Shown: piece after piece, positions 34,301 through 42,477 of the stretch | Layout of the letters: every line of letters begins with the position of its first letter | Position numbering within the stretch: the first letter of the stretch is position 1 | Assembly: GCF_000756385.1 (NCBI RefSeq) | Contig: NZ_JNFC01000056.1 | Span: 1-64,000 of the forward strand | DNA from: Sphingopyxis sp. LC363 | GTDB lineage: Bacteria > Pseudomonadota > Alphaproteobacteria > Sphingomonadales > Sphingomonadaceae | DNA: 64,000 nt | Direction: 5' to 3' | Made by a program: the position numbers and the translations under genes | Notes under the pieces: generated by a model | What the model was told of the DNA's origin: nothing | What the model saw: the letters and a program-made list of their open reading frames with translations, nothing else | Databases searched by the model: none

Positions 34301-34612
34301 GAGGGCGGGATCGTCAACATATTGCTGTGGGCGCGCCTTTTCGAACGCCAGCGGCGCGCGGTGATGGCATCGCGGCTGATGCTCGCCGAGGGCGAGGTGC
34401 AACGGAGCAAGGAAGGGGTGATCCACCTGATGGCGACGCGGATCGTCGACCGCACGGCGATGCTCGATACGCTAGGGAGCGACCGGCGCTTCGATCCCGA
34501 CGTCTGCCGCGCCGACGAGGTCCGTCATCCGCAGCCGCCGCGCGGCCATGCGGCGCAGCACGGCCATCCGCGCAACGTCCGAATCCTGCCAAAATCGCGC
34601 GATTTTCATTGA
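31340..34612 (+). CDS. dnaE2: Error-prone DNA polymerase III alpha subunit DnaE2 (ImuC)
   Basis: 1090 residues, the normal size. PHP domain at the start (NYSFLRGASHPADMV), polymerase core with catalytic acids in PPDIDVDFEHERR at about residues 385-397, FGSYGFPESHAQSFARLVY (DnaE2 hallmark), and a C-terminal OB domain (ITLEDEGGIVNILLWARLF). It performs damage-induced translesion synthesis together with ImuA/ImuB. The middle of the gene (about 31,650-33,600) has a softer third-position GC bias than its two ends. A short lineage-specific stretch, EYPSPSPQYPQDE, lies just before the conserved VPLFQEQAM. Confidence 0.95.
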   Translation: MSEASETEPGFAELVAATNYSFLRGASHPADMVAEALALGMKGIGIADRNSVAGVVRAWAFLKEQQVKQPEMVKDFRLVVGARLVFADGTPDIVAYPVDRQGWGRLTRLLSTGNLRAQKGDCILHLEDLLDHCDDLLLIAMEGDEELLRTLKSKRPKSVWLAATMPQSGADARRLAELQRVSAATGVPLLATNDALYATKKQRPLHDIITCIREGTTISKAGKLLRANGERYLKAPAEMKRLFEGYPKAIEASTRLLARIGFRLEDLQYEYPHEPVPLGWKPFNYLHHLVKTAAEERYGTPLKPKIRKLIGNELRLIRRRNYVYYFLTVYDLVRFARAQEPPILCQGRGSAANSIVCFLLGVTSVDPDEHKLLFSRFVSAERDEPPDIDVDFEHERREEVIQYIYDRYTRDRAAIAATVIHYRPRSTIREVGKALGLSEDVTARLADTSWGSWGDEVPVERLVEAGLNPHNGEIERLHRFVGELLKAPRHLSQHVGGFVLTEGRLDELVPIHNAAMEDRTFIEWDKDDIDALGLMKVDVLALGMLTCIRKCYDLMREHGLGDYTLELDIDCKDEAVYKMLQRGDSIGVFQVESRAQINMLPRLKPEKFYDLVVQVAIVRPGPIEGDMVHPYLRRRNKEEKVEYPSPSPQYPQDELVDVLGDTYGVPLFQEQAMKLAIVAADFTPEEANGLRRAMATFRNVGTIDNFREKMVGGMVRRGYKQDFAERCFKQIEGFGSYGFPESHAQSFARLVYVSSWIKHYHPAVFACGILNSQPMGFYAPAQLVRDAREHGVEVRAVDVNASDWDNSLERKDDGSLALRLGFRQVDGFREEWAAQIALARTTPFASIEELARRANLPSRALRLLADADACRSMGLDRRPALWDARRVRQGVLPLFAAAEANELGFEEDAALPPTPMVEHVLTDYQTTRLSLKGHPMAFLRDDFEREGVLSAAGVAAAKNGSIVRTAGVVLIRQRPGKGNAIFITLEDEGGIVNILLWARLFERQRRAVMASRLMLAEGEVQRSKEGVIHLMATRIVDRTAMLDTLGSDRRFDPDVCRADEVRHPQPPRGHAAQHGHPRNVRILPKSRDFH

Positions 34613-34641
34613 TGGATCGTTTTCCGGCTAACGCCGGAAGC

Positions 34642-34717
34642 GGCGCCGGCCCGCTCCCCGCCCGGCCTCCCGACATAGTATTCTATGGGAGGCCGGGTGG
34701 GGGAGCGGGCCGGTGCC
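34642..34717. repeat. Large imperfect inverted repeat downstream of dnaE2
   Basis: The arms GGCGCCGGCCCGCTCCCC... and ...GGGGGAGCGGGCCGGTGCC pair over roughly 33 bp with one or two bulges around a tatt loop. No U-tract follows on plus. It may end dnaE2 transcription or be a small repeat element. A related GC block lies at 49945-49995. Confidence 0.6.
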
Positions 34718-34728
34718 GCGCCTTCGCG

Positions 34729-34781
34729 CAAAAAAGAAAAAAGAAAAAAGAAGATGCCCCGGCTGTGGGGGCCGGGGCATC
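34729..34781 (-). terminator. Intrinsic terminator of fliC
   Basis: On the minus strand a stem GATGCCCCGGCC / GGCCGGGGCATC-type hairpin (34781-34753) is followed by a long T-rich tract (TTCTTTTTTCTTTTTTC..., 34752-34729). It lies 54 bp after the flagellin stop. A strong terminator fits a highly expressed gene. Confidence 0.85.
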
Positions 34782-34834
34782 CAATCAGGCTATCTAAGGG
34801 ACCAACCGAATATAGCCTGAAATGTTCGCGAAAC

Positions 34835-35653
34835 TTAGCGGAGCAGGTTCATCACGCCCTGCGAGCTCTGGTTCGCTTGGGCGAGCATCGCGGTCGACGC
34901 CTGCGCCAGGATGCCGGCGGCCGCGAGGTTCGTCGATTCGACCGAGAAATCGGCGTCTTCGATGCGCGACTTCGCTTCCGACAGATTCGTGACGCTCGAC
35001 GTCAAATTGTCGACAGCCGAGGTCAGGCGGTTCTGCTGGGCACCGAGGTTGGCGCGTTCGGTCGCAACCGTGTCGATCGCCGTGTCGAGCGTCGCCAGCG
35101 CGCCCTGCGCACCCGCCGCGGTCGAGAAGTCGAGCGCGTCAACACCAAGCGCGGCAGCCTGCAGATCGGCAACCGTGATATTCACGACCTGGCCGGTATC
35201 GAGACCCGTCTGGATGTCGAAGCCCGCGGCGACACTGCCGTTGAGCAGCACATTGTCGTTGAACGTGGTGCGGGTCGCGACGTCGCCGATCTGCGAAATC
35301 AGCGCGGTAACTTCTTCCTGCACCAGCGTACGGTCGTCGTCGCTGAGCGTGCCCGTCGAGGCCTGCATCGCCAGTTCACGCATACGGACGAGGATGTCCG
35401 AGATGCTGCCGGCGGCGCTGTCGGCGGTCTGGGCGAGCGAAATGCCGTCGTTGGCATTGCGGATCGCCTGGGTCAGGCCGCGGGCGCTGGCGTCCATGCG
35501 GGTCGCGATGGCGAGGCCGGCGGCGTCGTCCTTCGCGCTGTTGATGCGCTTGCCGCTCGACAGGCGTTCCATCGCCTGCGACTGCATTTGGCCTGCGACA
35601 CGCGAGTTGTTCTGGGCGCGAAGCGCGCTCACATTGGTGTTGATGACAGTCAT
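34835..35653 (-). CDS. fliC: Flagellin
   Basis: 272 residues. The conserved N-terminal D0/D1 (TVINTNVSALRAQNN, LSSGKRINSAKDDAAGLAIA) and C-terminal D1/D0 (RIEDADFSVESTNLA, ending MNLLR) are joined by a short middle, so the outer D2/D3 domains are minimal. It polymerises into the flagellar filament after type III export. It is transcribed alone, with a sigma28 promoter at 35722-35748 and a strong terminator. AAAGGAAC precedes the ATG. Confidence 0.97.
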   Translation of the reverse strand: MTVINTNVSALRAQNNSRVAGQMQSQAMERLSSGKRINSAKDDAAGLAIATRMDASARGLTQAIRNANDGISLAQTADSAAGSISDILVRMRELAMQASTGTLSDDDRTLVQEEVTALISQIGDVATRTTFNDNVLLNGSVAAGFDIQTGLDTGQVVNITVADLQAAALGVDALDFSTAAGAQGALATLDTAIDTVATERANLGAQQNRLTSAVDNLTSSVTNLSEAKSRIEDADFSVESTNLAAAGILAQASTAMLAQANQSSQGVMNLLR

Positions 35654-35721
35654 CTTTGTTCCTTTCCGGCCTCGATGGCCATTCCCGTGATGTGAGGGCT
35701 CGAGGAGCGGTCACGAAGCCA

Positions 35722-35748
35722 GTAACGGCGCGCGGCGGCAGCGCTTAA
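35722..35748 (-). promoter_or_regulatory. Sigma28 (FliA) promoter of fliC
   Basis: Minus strand TTAA-N15-GCCGTTAC, compared with the family form TAAA-N15-GCCGATAA. The same TNAA-N15-GCCGT(T/C)A pattern occurs upstream of fliD, motA and flgM. Confidence 0.7.
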
Positions 35749-35834
35749 GCCCGGCGCGTCAAAAAAATGCCGAAAGTCGCCCACAGGCCGGGTGCACCTT
35801 ATTTAAACTACTGAAAATATTAGATAAATATTTT

Positions 35835-35850
35835 TGGCACGAGCTTTGCA
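35835..35850 (+). promoter_or_regulatory. Sigma54 promoter of the fliE operon
   Basis: TGGCACG-agct-TTGCA, a full match to the RpoN consensus with GG and GC ten bases apart. It is 53 bp upstream of the fliE ATG. Confidence 0.92.
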
Positions 35851-35903
35851 TCCTTCTTTGTGCGTGCGGCAGACCGCCGCGCAACAGGACGGATGAAGAA
35901 GCA

Positions 35904-36248
35904 ATGAGCACGATTGACCCGAGCCGGCTGCTGCAGATGCGCAGTTCGATCCTCAATCAGAACCAGGCGTTGCAGCGCGCCGCGGGCCGCGGCGGCATCG
36001 GCGCGGCCGAAGGCGGCGCGGCGGGCACTCCCGATTTCGGCGCCGCGATCAACAATGCGCTGCAACAGGTCAACGCCCAGCAGTCGAAGGCGAGCCAGAT
36101 CACCGAAGCCTATGAGCGCGGCGACACGCACGACATCGTCAGCGTGATGATCGAGCGCCAGAAAGCCTCGCTCGGCTTCGAAACCACGCTGCAAGTCCGC
36201 AACAAGCTGCTGTCCGCGTACCGCGACATCATGAACATGCCGGTGTAA
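35904..36248 (+). CDS. fliE: Flagellar hook-basal body protein FliE
   Basis: 114 residues. FliE joins the MS ring to the rod. The conserved C-terminal half is clear: AYERGDTHDIVSVMIERQKASLGFETTLQVRNKLLSAYRDIMNMPV in outline (key parts ASLGFETTLQVRNKLLSAY and IMNMPV). First gene of a long operon running to flhB, expressed from the sigma54 promoter just upstream; fliF starts three bases after its stop. Confidence 0.95.
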   Translation: MSTIDPSRLLQMRSSILNQNQALQRAAGRGGIGAAEGGAAGTPDFGAAINNALQQVNAQQSKASQITEAYERGDTHDIVSVMIERQKASLGFETTLQVRNKLLSAYRDIMNMPV

Positions 36249-36251
36249 TCC

Positions 36252-37907
36252 ATGGCCGAAGCGCAAATCCTGACCCCCGTCGACGACGGATCCGCGAACC
36301 GCCTCCCCGCCCCCGTCCTGGGCGGTCGCTTCGCACCCGTGAGCCAGTTCATCCGCCAGCCGGCGGTGCAGCGCGCGCTGCCCGCGATCGCGATGACGTC
36401 GGCGATCGGCATCGCCGCGCTCGCCTATTTCACGATGCAGGCGGCGCCGCAGGCGCAGCTGTTCGCCGGGCTCGACGACGCCGACAAGGCGGCGGTCGCC
36501 GAAGCGCTCCAGTCGCAGGGCATCGCGCACAGCATCGATGGTTCGACCGGCGCGCTCACCGTCGATGCCGACAAGCTGCATCAGGCGCGCATCGCGCTCG
36601 CCGGACAGGGCCTCCCCAAGGCGGCGCCGAGCGGCGACAGCCTGATCGCTTCGCTCCCCATGGGGTCGAGCCGCGCGATCGAGGGCGAAGCGCTGCGCTC
36701 GGCGCGCGAAGCCGACCTGTCGCGCACGATCGAGACGATCGACGCGGTCAAGAGCGCGCGTGTCCATGTCGCCGCCGCCGAACCCAGCCTGTTCGTGCGC
36801 GACGACAAGCCCGCCACCGCGTCGGTGATGCTGACGTTGCAGAATGGCCGCTCGCTCAGCGACGGGCAGGTGCAGGCGATCCGCTTCCTCGTCGCCTCTT
36901 CGGTGCCCGGCATGAACGCCGATCAGGTGTCGGTGATCGATCAGCGCGGCGCGCTGCTCTCCGACACCGCGAGCGGCAGCGACATGAAGGCGTTCCAGAT
37001 GCAATTGCAGGTCGAGGACCGGTTCCGCCGCGCGCTCGACACCTTGCTCGGCCCGATGCTCGGCGCCGGCAATTATACCGTCGAGGTCCACGCCGACGTC
37101 GACATGTCCGAAAGCCAGGCAACGCGCGAAAGCTTCCCCGAGAACGACCGCGCGCTGACCAGCGAGCAGATCACCCGTTCGACCAGCGGCACGAGCGCCC
37201 CCGCCGTCGGCATTCCCGGCGCGCTGTCGAACCAGCCGCCGCAGGCGACGACGGTCACCGCCGAAGGGCCGCAGCCGGCCCCGGCCGGCGCGCCCCCCGC
37301 ACCCGGCGTCGAGAGCAATGAAAATGCCGCGCGCGCCTATGAAGTCGGCCGCGAGATTTCGGTCACCCATTCGCCGCAGGGCAGGCTGCGCCGCGTCTCG
37401 GTCGCCGTCGCGCTCAATCAGGGCAAGAAGGCGCTGACGCAGGCCGACCTGACCAAGATCGACAGTCTGGTGAAGGGCGCGATCGGCTTTGACGCCGCGC
37501 GCGGCGACCTCGTCGCGATCAACCAGCGCCCGTTCGTGGCTGTAGAAAACACCGAGCCCGCCTTTTACGATCAGGGCTGGTTCCTGCCGCTGGTCAAGCA
37601 GGTCGGCGCGATCCTCGCCGCGCTGCTCGCCTTCCTCTTCATCGGTCGCCCGATTATCCGCGCGGCCAAGGAACGCGCCGCCAGACGCGCCGAACAGAAT
37701 CAGGAGCTCGAAGCGTCGCTGCTCGCCGCGACCGACCGCCCGGCGCTCGCCAACGGATCGAACCATCGCGAAATCACGCTCGAGATGATCGAACAGGCGC
37801 CGAGCTATGAAGCGCGCGCCAATCTCGTCCGCGCCTTCGTCCGCCAGGATTCGGCACGCGCCGCGCTCGTCGTCCGTCACCTGATGCAGGAGGGCGCCCG
37901 TGCCTGA
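36252..37907 (+). CDS. fliF: Flagellar MS-ring protein FliF
   Basis: 551 residues. Two membrane segments (about residues 40-60 and 445-465) flank the large periplasmic region. The ring-building YscJ/FliF domain includes QLFAGLDDADKAAVAEAL and VKSARVHVAAAEPSLFVRD; a Pro/Ala-rich stretch lies near residues 335-355. The C-terminal cytoplasmic tail (about 70 residues) carries the FliG-binding segment. It is the first structure assembled and houses the export gate. It overlaps fliG by eight bases. Confidence 0.95.
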   Translation: MAEAQILTPVDDGSANRLPAPVLGGRFAPVSQFIRQPAVQRALPAIAMTSAIGIAALAYFTMQAAPQAQLFAGLDDADKAAVAEALQSQGIAHSIDGSTGALTVDADKLHQARIALAGQGLPKAAPSGDSLIASLPMGSSRAIEGEALRSAREADLSRTIETIDAVKSARVHVAAAEPSLFVRDDKPATASVMLTLQNGRSLSDGQVQAIRFLVASSVPGMNADQVSVIDQRGALLSDTASGSDMKAFQMQLQVEDRFRRALDTLLGPMLGAGNYTVEVHADVDMSESQATRESFPENDRALTSEQITRSTSGTSAPAVGIPGALSNQPPQATTVTAEGPQPAPAGAPPAPGVESNENAARAYEVGREISVTHSPQGRLRRVSVAVALNQGKKALTQADLTKIDSLVKGAIGFDAARGDLVAINQRPFVAVENTEPAFYDQGWFLPLVKQVGAILAALLAFLFIGRPIIRAAKERAARRAEQNQELEASLLAATDRPALANGSNHREITLEMIEQAPSYEARANLVRAFVRQDSARAALVVRHLMQEGARA

Positions 37908-38931
37908 GCTCGCCGAACTGGATAATGCGCCCGCGATGCCCGCGATCGAAGGATCGGCCGCCGCCGCGATCCTGCTGATGCTGCTCGACGAGAGCGAAGC
38001 CGCGACGATCCTGAAGCAGCTCGACCCCGACGAGGTGCGCCAGCTCGCCAAAGCGATGTTCGACACCGCCAACGCCAGCGAGCAGCAGATCGGACAGGCG
38101 CTCGACCGTTTCGTCACGCGCAGCCGCGACGTCAGCGCGCTCGCGATCGGCGCCGACACGCGCATCCGCACGGTGATCAACGAAGCCGTCGGCAACGTCC
38201 GCGCCGACAATATCCTCGCCGCCGTCGCGCCGCAGCGCAGCGCCGCGTCGCTCGAAATGCTGCGCTGGATGGACGTCGATGCGATCAGCGGCCTGCTCGC
38301 GAGCGAGCATCCGCAGGTGGGCGCGCTGATCCTGTCGGTGCTCGTCCCCGACGTCGCCGCACGCGCGATCGAGACGCTCGACGAAGTGCTGCAGGCCGAT
38401 CTGGTACTGCGCGCCGCAATGCTCACCTCGGTCCCCGCCGCCGCGATCGAGGATCTCGAATCGGTACTCGCCAGCGCCAATGTCGATGGCCAGCGCGTCG
38501 CCAAGCAGGCGATCGGCGGCCCGAGCGACGTCGCCAAGATCATGAAGAAGATGCCGAAGCAGCTTTCCGAACGCACGATCCGCGCGCTCAAGAAGCACGA
38601 TCGCATCCTCGCGCAGACGATCGAGGAAGAAATGTTCATCTTCGAAAATCTGCGCGACCTCGACAAAAAGAGCCTCAGCAGCGTGCTGCGCTCGGTCGAT
38701 GCCGCCCAGCTCGCGATCGCGCTCAAGGGCGCCGACGAGGATATGGTCGACATGTGCCTCGCCACCATGTCGCAGCGCGCCGCGGAAACGATCCGCGACG
38801 AAATGGACGAGATGACGATGGTCAAGCGCGCCGACGTCGACGACGCGCAGAAGAGCGTGATGCAGATCGTGCGCCAGATGGCCGCGGCCGGCGAGATCAT
38901 GATCGCGGGCGGAGGCGACGATTATGTCTGA
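37900..38931 (+). CDS. fliG: Flagellar motor switch protein FliG
   Basis: 343 residues. It starts with GTG inside the fliF end, behind AGGAGG at 7-bp spacing. The three FliG domains are present: N-terminal FliF-binding, middle EHPQVGALILSVL (EHPQ motif for FliM), and the C-terminal torque domain with charged residues (LRDLDKKSLSSVLRSVD). FliG transmits force from the MotAB stators to the rotor. Part of the tightly overlapping fliE-flhB operon. Confidence 0.96.
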   Translation: MPELAELDNAPAMPAIEGSAAAAILLMLLDESEAATILKQLDPDEVRQLAKAMFDTANASEQQIGQALDRFVTRSRDVSALAIGADTRIRTVINEAVGNVRADNILAAVAPQRSAASLEMLRWMDVDAISGLLASEHPQVGALILSVLVPDVAARAIETLDEVLQADLVLRAAMLTSVPAAAIEDLESVLASANVDGQRVAKQAIGGPSDVAKIMKKMPKQLSERTIRALKKHDRILAQTIEEEMFIFENLRDLDKKSLSSVLRSVDAAQLAIALKGADEDMVDMCLATMSQRAAETIRDEMDEMTMVKRADVDDAQKSVMQIVRQMAAAGEIMIAGGGDDYV

Positions 38932-39520
38932 TCGTGCCGTCGAAACCGGCTTCGTCCCCGTCAACCTTGCCGATGCAATGGCGCGCGGCGGTTTTCGTCC
39001 GCTGTCCTTCGCGCCCGCCTCTCCGGTGCAGTCGGAGGAGCCCGAAGGCGTCAATGAAATCGATCTCGACGACCCTTTCGCGCTCGGCCTCGCCGAAGGC
39101 CAGCGTCTGGCCGAAGCCGCCTTCGTCGCCGAACGCCACCAGCTGCTCGCGCTGCTCGCCGCCGCCGAGGCGCTGCAGGACGAACCGAGCGAAGAGCTGG
39201 CGCAGCTGATCGCCGCGACCGTCGAACGCCTCGTCCGCCAGATCGTCGCCACCGCGCCGATCGACGCCGAATGGCTGCGCGCACAGGTCGAAACCGCCGC
39301 GGCGATGATCGCCGACGCCGACAAGGCGCGCACTTTGTGGGTCCATCCCGACGATGCCGCGCTGCTCGCGGACTGCCCGCTTGCGATGGCGGTCGAGAGC
39401 GACGCGGCGATGATGCGGGGCACCGTCCGCATCGAAACCTCGACCGGCTGGATCGAGCATGGCCGTGCGGTCTATCTTGAGGAGTTGCGCGCCGCGCTTG
39501 GCGAAAGCGAAGCCGCATGA
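38924..39520 (+). CDS. fliH: Flagellar export apparatus stator protein FliH
   Basis: 198 residues. FliH binds the ATPase FliI and tethers it to the C-ring. The C-terminal half resembles V-type ATPase subunit E/FliH (LIAATVERLVRQIVATAPIDAEW, VHPDDAALL, IETSTGWIEHG). The N-terminus is less conserved. Position between fliG and fliI, overlapping both by 4-8 bases, supports the call. Confidence 0.85.
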   Translation: MSDRAVETGFVPVNLADAMARGGFRPLSFAPASPVQSEEPEGVNEIDLDDPFALGLAEGQRLAEAAFVAERHQLLALLAAAEALQDEPSEELAQLIAATVERLVRQIVATAPIDAEWLRAQVETAAAMIADADKARTLWVHPDDAALLADCPLAMAVESDAAMMRGTVRIETSTGWIEHGRAVYLEELRAALGESEAA

Positions 39521-40848
39521 CGCGCCGCCTCGCCCTCTCCGCGCAGCAATTGCTCGACCCCGTCGACCTGGCGCACGCCAGCCCGCGCCGCATCGGCACG
39601 CTCGTCTCGCACGAGGGCATCATGCTCGAAGTCTCGGGTTTTCCGATGCCGCTCGGCAGCAATGTCCGCATCCGGTCGGCAGACAATGACTATGTCTATG
39701 GCGAGGTGGTCGGCTTTCGCGGTCACCGCAGCCTCGTCCTCCCCTTCGACTCGGGCAAGCCGCTCGTCACCGGCGCGCCCGTCGAACCGCACGGCGCGTC
39801 GAGCATGGTTCCGGTCGGCAAGGCTTTGCTCGGCCGCATCATGGACGCACAGGGCAATCCGCTCGACGGCCGCCCGGCGATCAAGTCGCAATTCCAGTGG
39901 CCGCTCGCCGGCCGCAAGGTCAATCCACTGCGCCGCGGCCGCGTCACGCGCGCGCTCAACATGGGGGTGCGCGCGATCAACGGCCTGCTCACGGTCGGCG
40001 AAGGCCAGCGCGTCGCGATCATCGCGGGGTCGGGCGTCGGCAAGTCGGTGCTGATGGGCCAGATGATCGCGGGCACCGAATGCGACGTCATCGTCGTCGG
40101 GCTGATCGGCGAACGCAGCCGCGAGGTCAGCGACTTCGTCGAAACCAAGTTGCCCCCCGAGGTGCGCAAGAAGTCGGTCGTCGTCGCGGTTCCCGCCGAC
40201 CATCCGCCCTTGCTCCGCCTGCGCGCCGCGATGCGCGCAACCGCGATCGCCGAGGCCTTTCGCGCCGAAGGCAAGAAAGTGCTGCTGCTGATCGACAGCC
40301 TGACCCGCGTCGCGCATGCGCAGCGCGAGATCGGGCTGACGCTGGGCGAGCCGCCGACGATGAAGGGCTATCCGCCGTCGGTCTTCGCGCTCATCCCTTC
40401 GCTCTGCGAACGCGCCGGCATCGACCGCGAAACCGGCGGATCGGTCACCGCGCTCTACACCGTGCTCGCCGATGGCGGCGACATCGACGATCCCGTCGTC
40501 GACAGCGCGCGCGCGATCGTCGACGGCCATATCATCCTGTCGCGCCAGCTCGCCGAACAGGGCGTCTATCCTGCGATCGACGTCGCGCGATCGCTGTCGC
40601 GCACGATGGTCGATTCGGTCGACCCCGAACATGCCGCCGCCGCCGCGCGCTTTCGACAGCTCTGGTCGCTCTATGAAGAGAATCGCGACCTGATGCTGAT
40701 GGGCGCTTACGTCGCCGGCGCCGATCCGGTGCTCGACACCGCGATCGCCCGCCACGCCGACCAGCTCGCCTATGTTTCGCAGCCTGCCAAGGCGCAGGTC
40801 GATTTCGACATTTCCCGCCAAGCCCTGATCGAAGGATATTCCGCATGA
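39517..40848 (+). CDS. fliI: Flagellar export ATPase FliI
   Basis: 443 residues, F1-ATPase beta-like. Walker A AGSGVGKS is at about residues 171-178, ERSREV and LLIDSLTRVAHAQREIGL (Walker B) follow, then GGSVTALYTVLADGGD. It powers the unfolding and release of flagellar substrates from their chaperones at the export gate. It overlaps fliH (ATGA) and fliJ (ATGA). Confidence 0.96.
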   Translation: MTRRLALSAQQLLDPVDLAHASPRRIGTLVSHEGIMLEVSGFPMPLGSNVRIRSADNDYVYGEVVGFRGHRSLVLPFDSGKPLVTGAPVEPHGASSMVPVGKALLGRIMDAQGNPLDGRPAIKSQFQWPLAGRKVNPLRRGRVTRALNMGVRAINGLLTVGEGQRVAIIAGSGVGKSVLMGQMIAGTECDVIVVGLIGERSREVSDFVETKLPPEVRKKSVVVAVPADHPPLLRLRAAMRATAIAEAFRAEGKKVLLLIDSLTRVAHAQREIGLTLGEPPTMKGYPPSVFALIPSLCERAGIDRETGGSVTALYTVLADGGDIDDPVVDSARAIVDGHIILSRQLAEQGVYPAIDVARSLSRTMVDSVDPEHAAAAARFRQLWSLYEENRDLMLMGAYVAGADPVLDTAIARHADQLAYVSQPAKAQVDFDISRQALIEGYSA

Positions 40849-41291
40849 ACGCCCGCACCGCACGCCGCAAACGCATCATCCGCGTGCGCTCCGTCGAACA
40901 TCAGCTGGCCGAGGCCAATCTGGCGCGCGCCAATGGCGAACTGGCGAATCTCGTCGAGCTCGCCAAGCGGCTCGAAACGCTGCGCGTCGACCTGGCGATG
41001 GCGAAGGGCGCGGTCGCCGGCCGCGCGCTCAACACAATCGGCGAGCTCGCGATGCGGCTCGACATCGCGCAGGAAAGCCTGACCGCGCCGCTGGCGGGCG
41101 CGAGCCAGCGCCGCGACCAGATGGGCGCGCTCGCACAAAGCGCAATGGCGAAGGAAGAATCGGCGGTGCGCCTTTATGAACGCAGCCGCAAATCGGCCGA
41201 GGCCGAACGGGAACGCCGCGACGACGCGAACCGCCCGCACCGTCCGCGCACGGGCATGCGCCTGCGCCTGATCGAAGGCGGTGCGGCATGA
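40845..41291 (+). CDS. fliJ: Flagellar export protein FliJ
   Basis: 148 residues, mostly alpha-helical and charged, with long predicted coiled-coil stretches (about residues 18-125), which is what FliJ looks like; sequence conservation in this family is low. FliJ is the stalk of the FliI ring and recycles chaperones. The call rests mainly on its place between fliI and fliK, with ATGA overlaps on both sides. Confidence 0.8.
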   Translation: MNARTARRKRIIRVRSVEHQLAEANLARANGELANLVELAKRLETLRVDLAMAKGAVAGRALNTIGELAMRLDIAQESLTAPLAGASQRRDQMGALAQSAMAKEESAVRLYERSRKSAEAERERRDDANRPHRPRTGMRLRLIEGGAA

Positions 41292-42460
41292 TGGGCGCGC
41301 CATCCCTTCCAACGCCGCAGGGCGCAATGCCCGCGGGCTTCGCGACCTTCCTTGCCAATATCGGCCAGCTTCCCGAAGGCGGTGAAGGCGGCGGTTTCGA
41401 CCGGCTGCTCGCCGCGGCGCCGGTTACGGGCGCCCCCGCGGCCGCTGCGCCGATCGCCAAGGCGACAGCGGCGGTCGCGATCGTTACCGCGCCGACGGCC
41501 GAGGCCGTGCCCCCGCAGATCGATACCGCGCCGCTCAAAGCCGCCGTCAGCGTCGAAGCCCCGCTCGTCAAAGCGGAGCCTGCCGAAACAAACCCTGCCG
41601 CACTGGCTGCGACCCTGCTGGTCGCGCTGGGCGGCAGCGTGCCCGGCACGCCCGCACCCGGCAAGCCGGTGCCGGCCGAAAGCGAAGCGGATACCGCCCC
41701 CGACACGGCGGAACCGGGCGAAGCCGTCACCACCGCCGCCCCGGCGACCAATCTGGCTGCGGTCGTGGCCGCCACCATTCCGGCCGCCGCGAAGCCCGCC
41801 AAGCCGGTCGAGGCGCCGCAGGTCCGTGCCGACGCCGAGACACCGGCAACGCCGGTCGCCGCGCGCCCGCGCGACGCCAGCGCGCCGCTGCCGATCCCAG
41901 CCGGCACCGAAGCGCCGGCCGCAAAGCCCGTCGACGCCGCACCGTCGATGACGATCCTCTTCGCCCAACCCGCGGTGCAGGGCACCGCCATGGCGACCGA
42001 AGCCGCCGCACCCGCCCAAATCGCCGAGCGCGTGCTCGACATGGACAGCGACGGCGCGTGGATCGACCAGCTCGCGCGCGACATCGCCGCGACCAAGTCG
42101 GACAGCGGCGACATCAGCTTTCGCCTGATGCCGCGCCACCTCGGCCGGCTCGACGTCGCGATGCGACACGGCGACGAGGGCGTCGCGCTGAAGATGGACA
42201 CGCATCATGAAGCGACCGCGACGATCGTCACCGCCGCACAGGGCCGCCTCGTCGACGAACTGCGCCAGCAGGGCGTGCGCGTCACCGGCGCCGAAGTGAC
42301 CTGCACGCCGGGCGAGACCGGACGCCAGTCGCAAAGCCAGGGCCAGGGGCAGGACCGTTCCGCCGCCGCTAACCCCACGCATCTTATCGAAACCGCCACC
42401 GAACGCGCCGAGCCGCGCGACGAAGCGCGCGCCGCGGACCGCCGCGGCCGCTTCGCCTGA
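41288..42460 (+). CDS. fliK: Flagellar hook-length control protein FliK
   Basis: 390 residues. The first ~250 residues are Ala/Pro-rich low-complexity, as expected for the molecular ruler. The C-terminal substrate-specificity switch domain is recognised by ISFRLMPRHLGRLDVAM, VALKMDTHHEATATIV and LVDELRQQGVRVTGAEV. It measures hook length and switches export from hook to filament proteins through FlhB. It overlaps fliJ; fliL follows after 17 bp. Confidence 0.88.
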   Translation: MMGAPSLPTPQGAMPAGFATFLANIGQLPEGGEGGGFDRLLAAAPVTGAPAAAAPIAKATAAVAIVTAPTAEAVPPQIDTAPLKAAVSVEAPLVKAEPAETNPAALAATLLVALGGSVPGTPAPGKPVPAESEADTAPDTAEPGEAVTTAAPATNLAAVVAATIPAAAKPAKPVEAPQVRADAETPATPVAARPRDASAPLPIPAGTEAPAAKPVDAAPSMTILFAQPAVQGTAMATEAAAPAQIAERVLDMDSDGAWIDQLARDIAATKSDSGDISFRLMPRHLGRLDVAMRHGDEGVALKMDTHHEATATIVTAAQGRLVDELRQQGVRVTGAEVTCTPGETGRQSQSQGQGQDRSAAANPTHLIETATERAEPRDEARAADRRGRFA

Positions 42461-42477
42461 TCAGAAAGGGTCTCATC

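Noticed and set aside
35707..35720. GG-N10-GC on minus upstream of fliC as a sigma54 promoter
   Set aside because: Only the invariant dinucleotides match; the TTAA-N15-GCCGTTAC sigma28 promoter overlaps this area and fits the late-gene role of fliC.
35820..38900. 1026-codon open frame on the minus strand across fliE, fliF and fliG
   Set aside because: It is antisense to three clear flagellar genes. In DNA with this GC-rich third-position bias, long open antisense frames are expected. No family match is visible.
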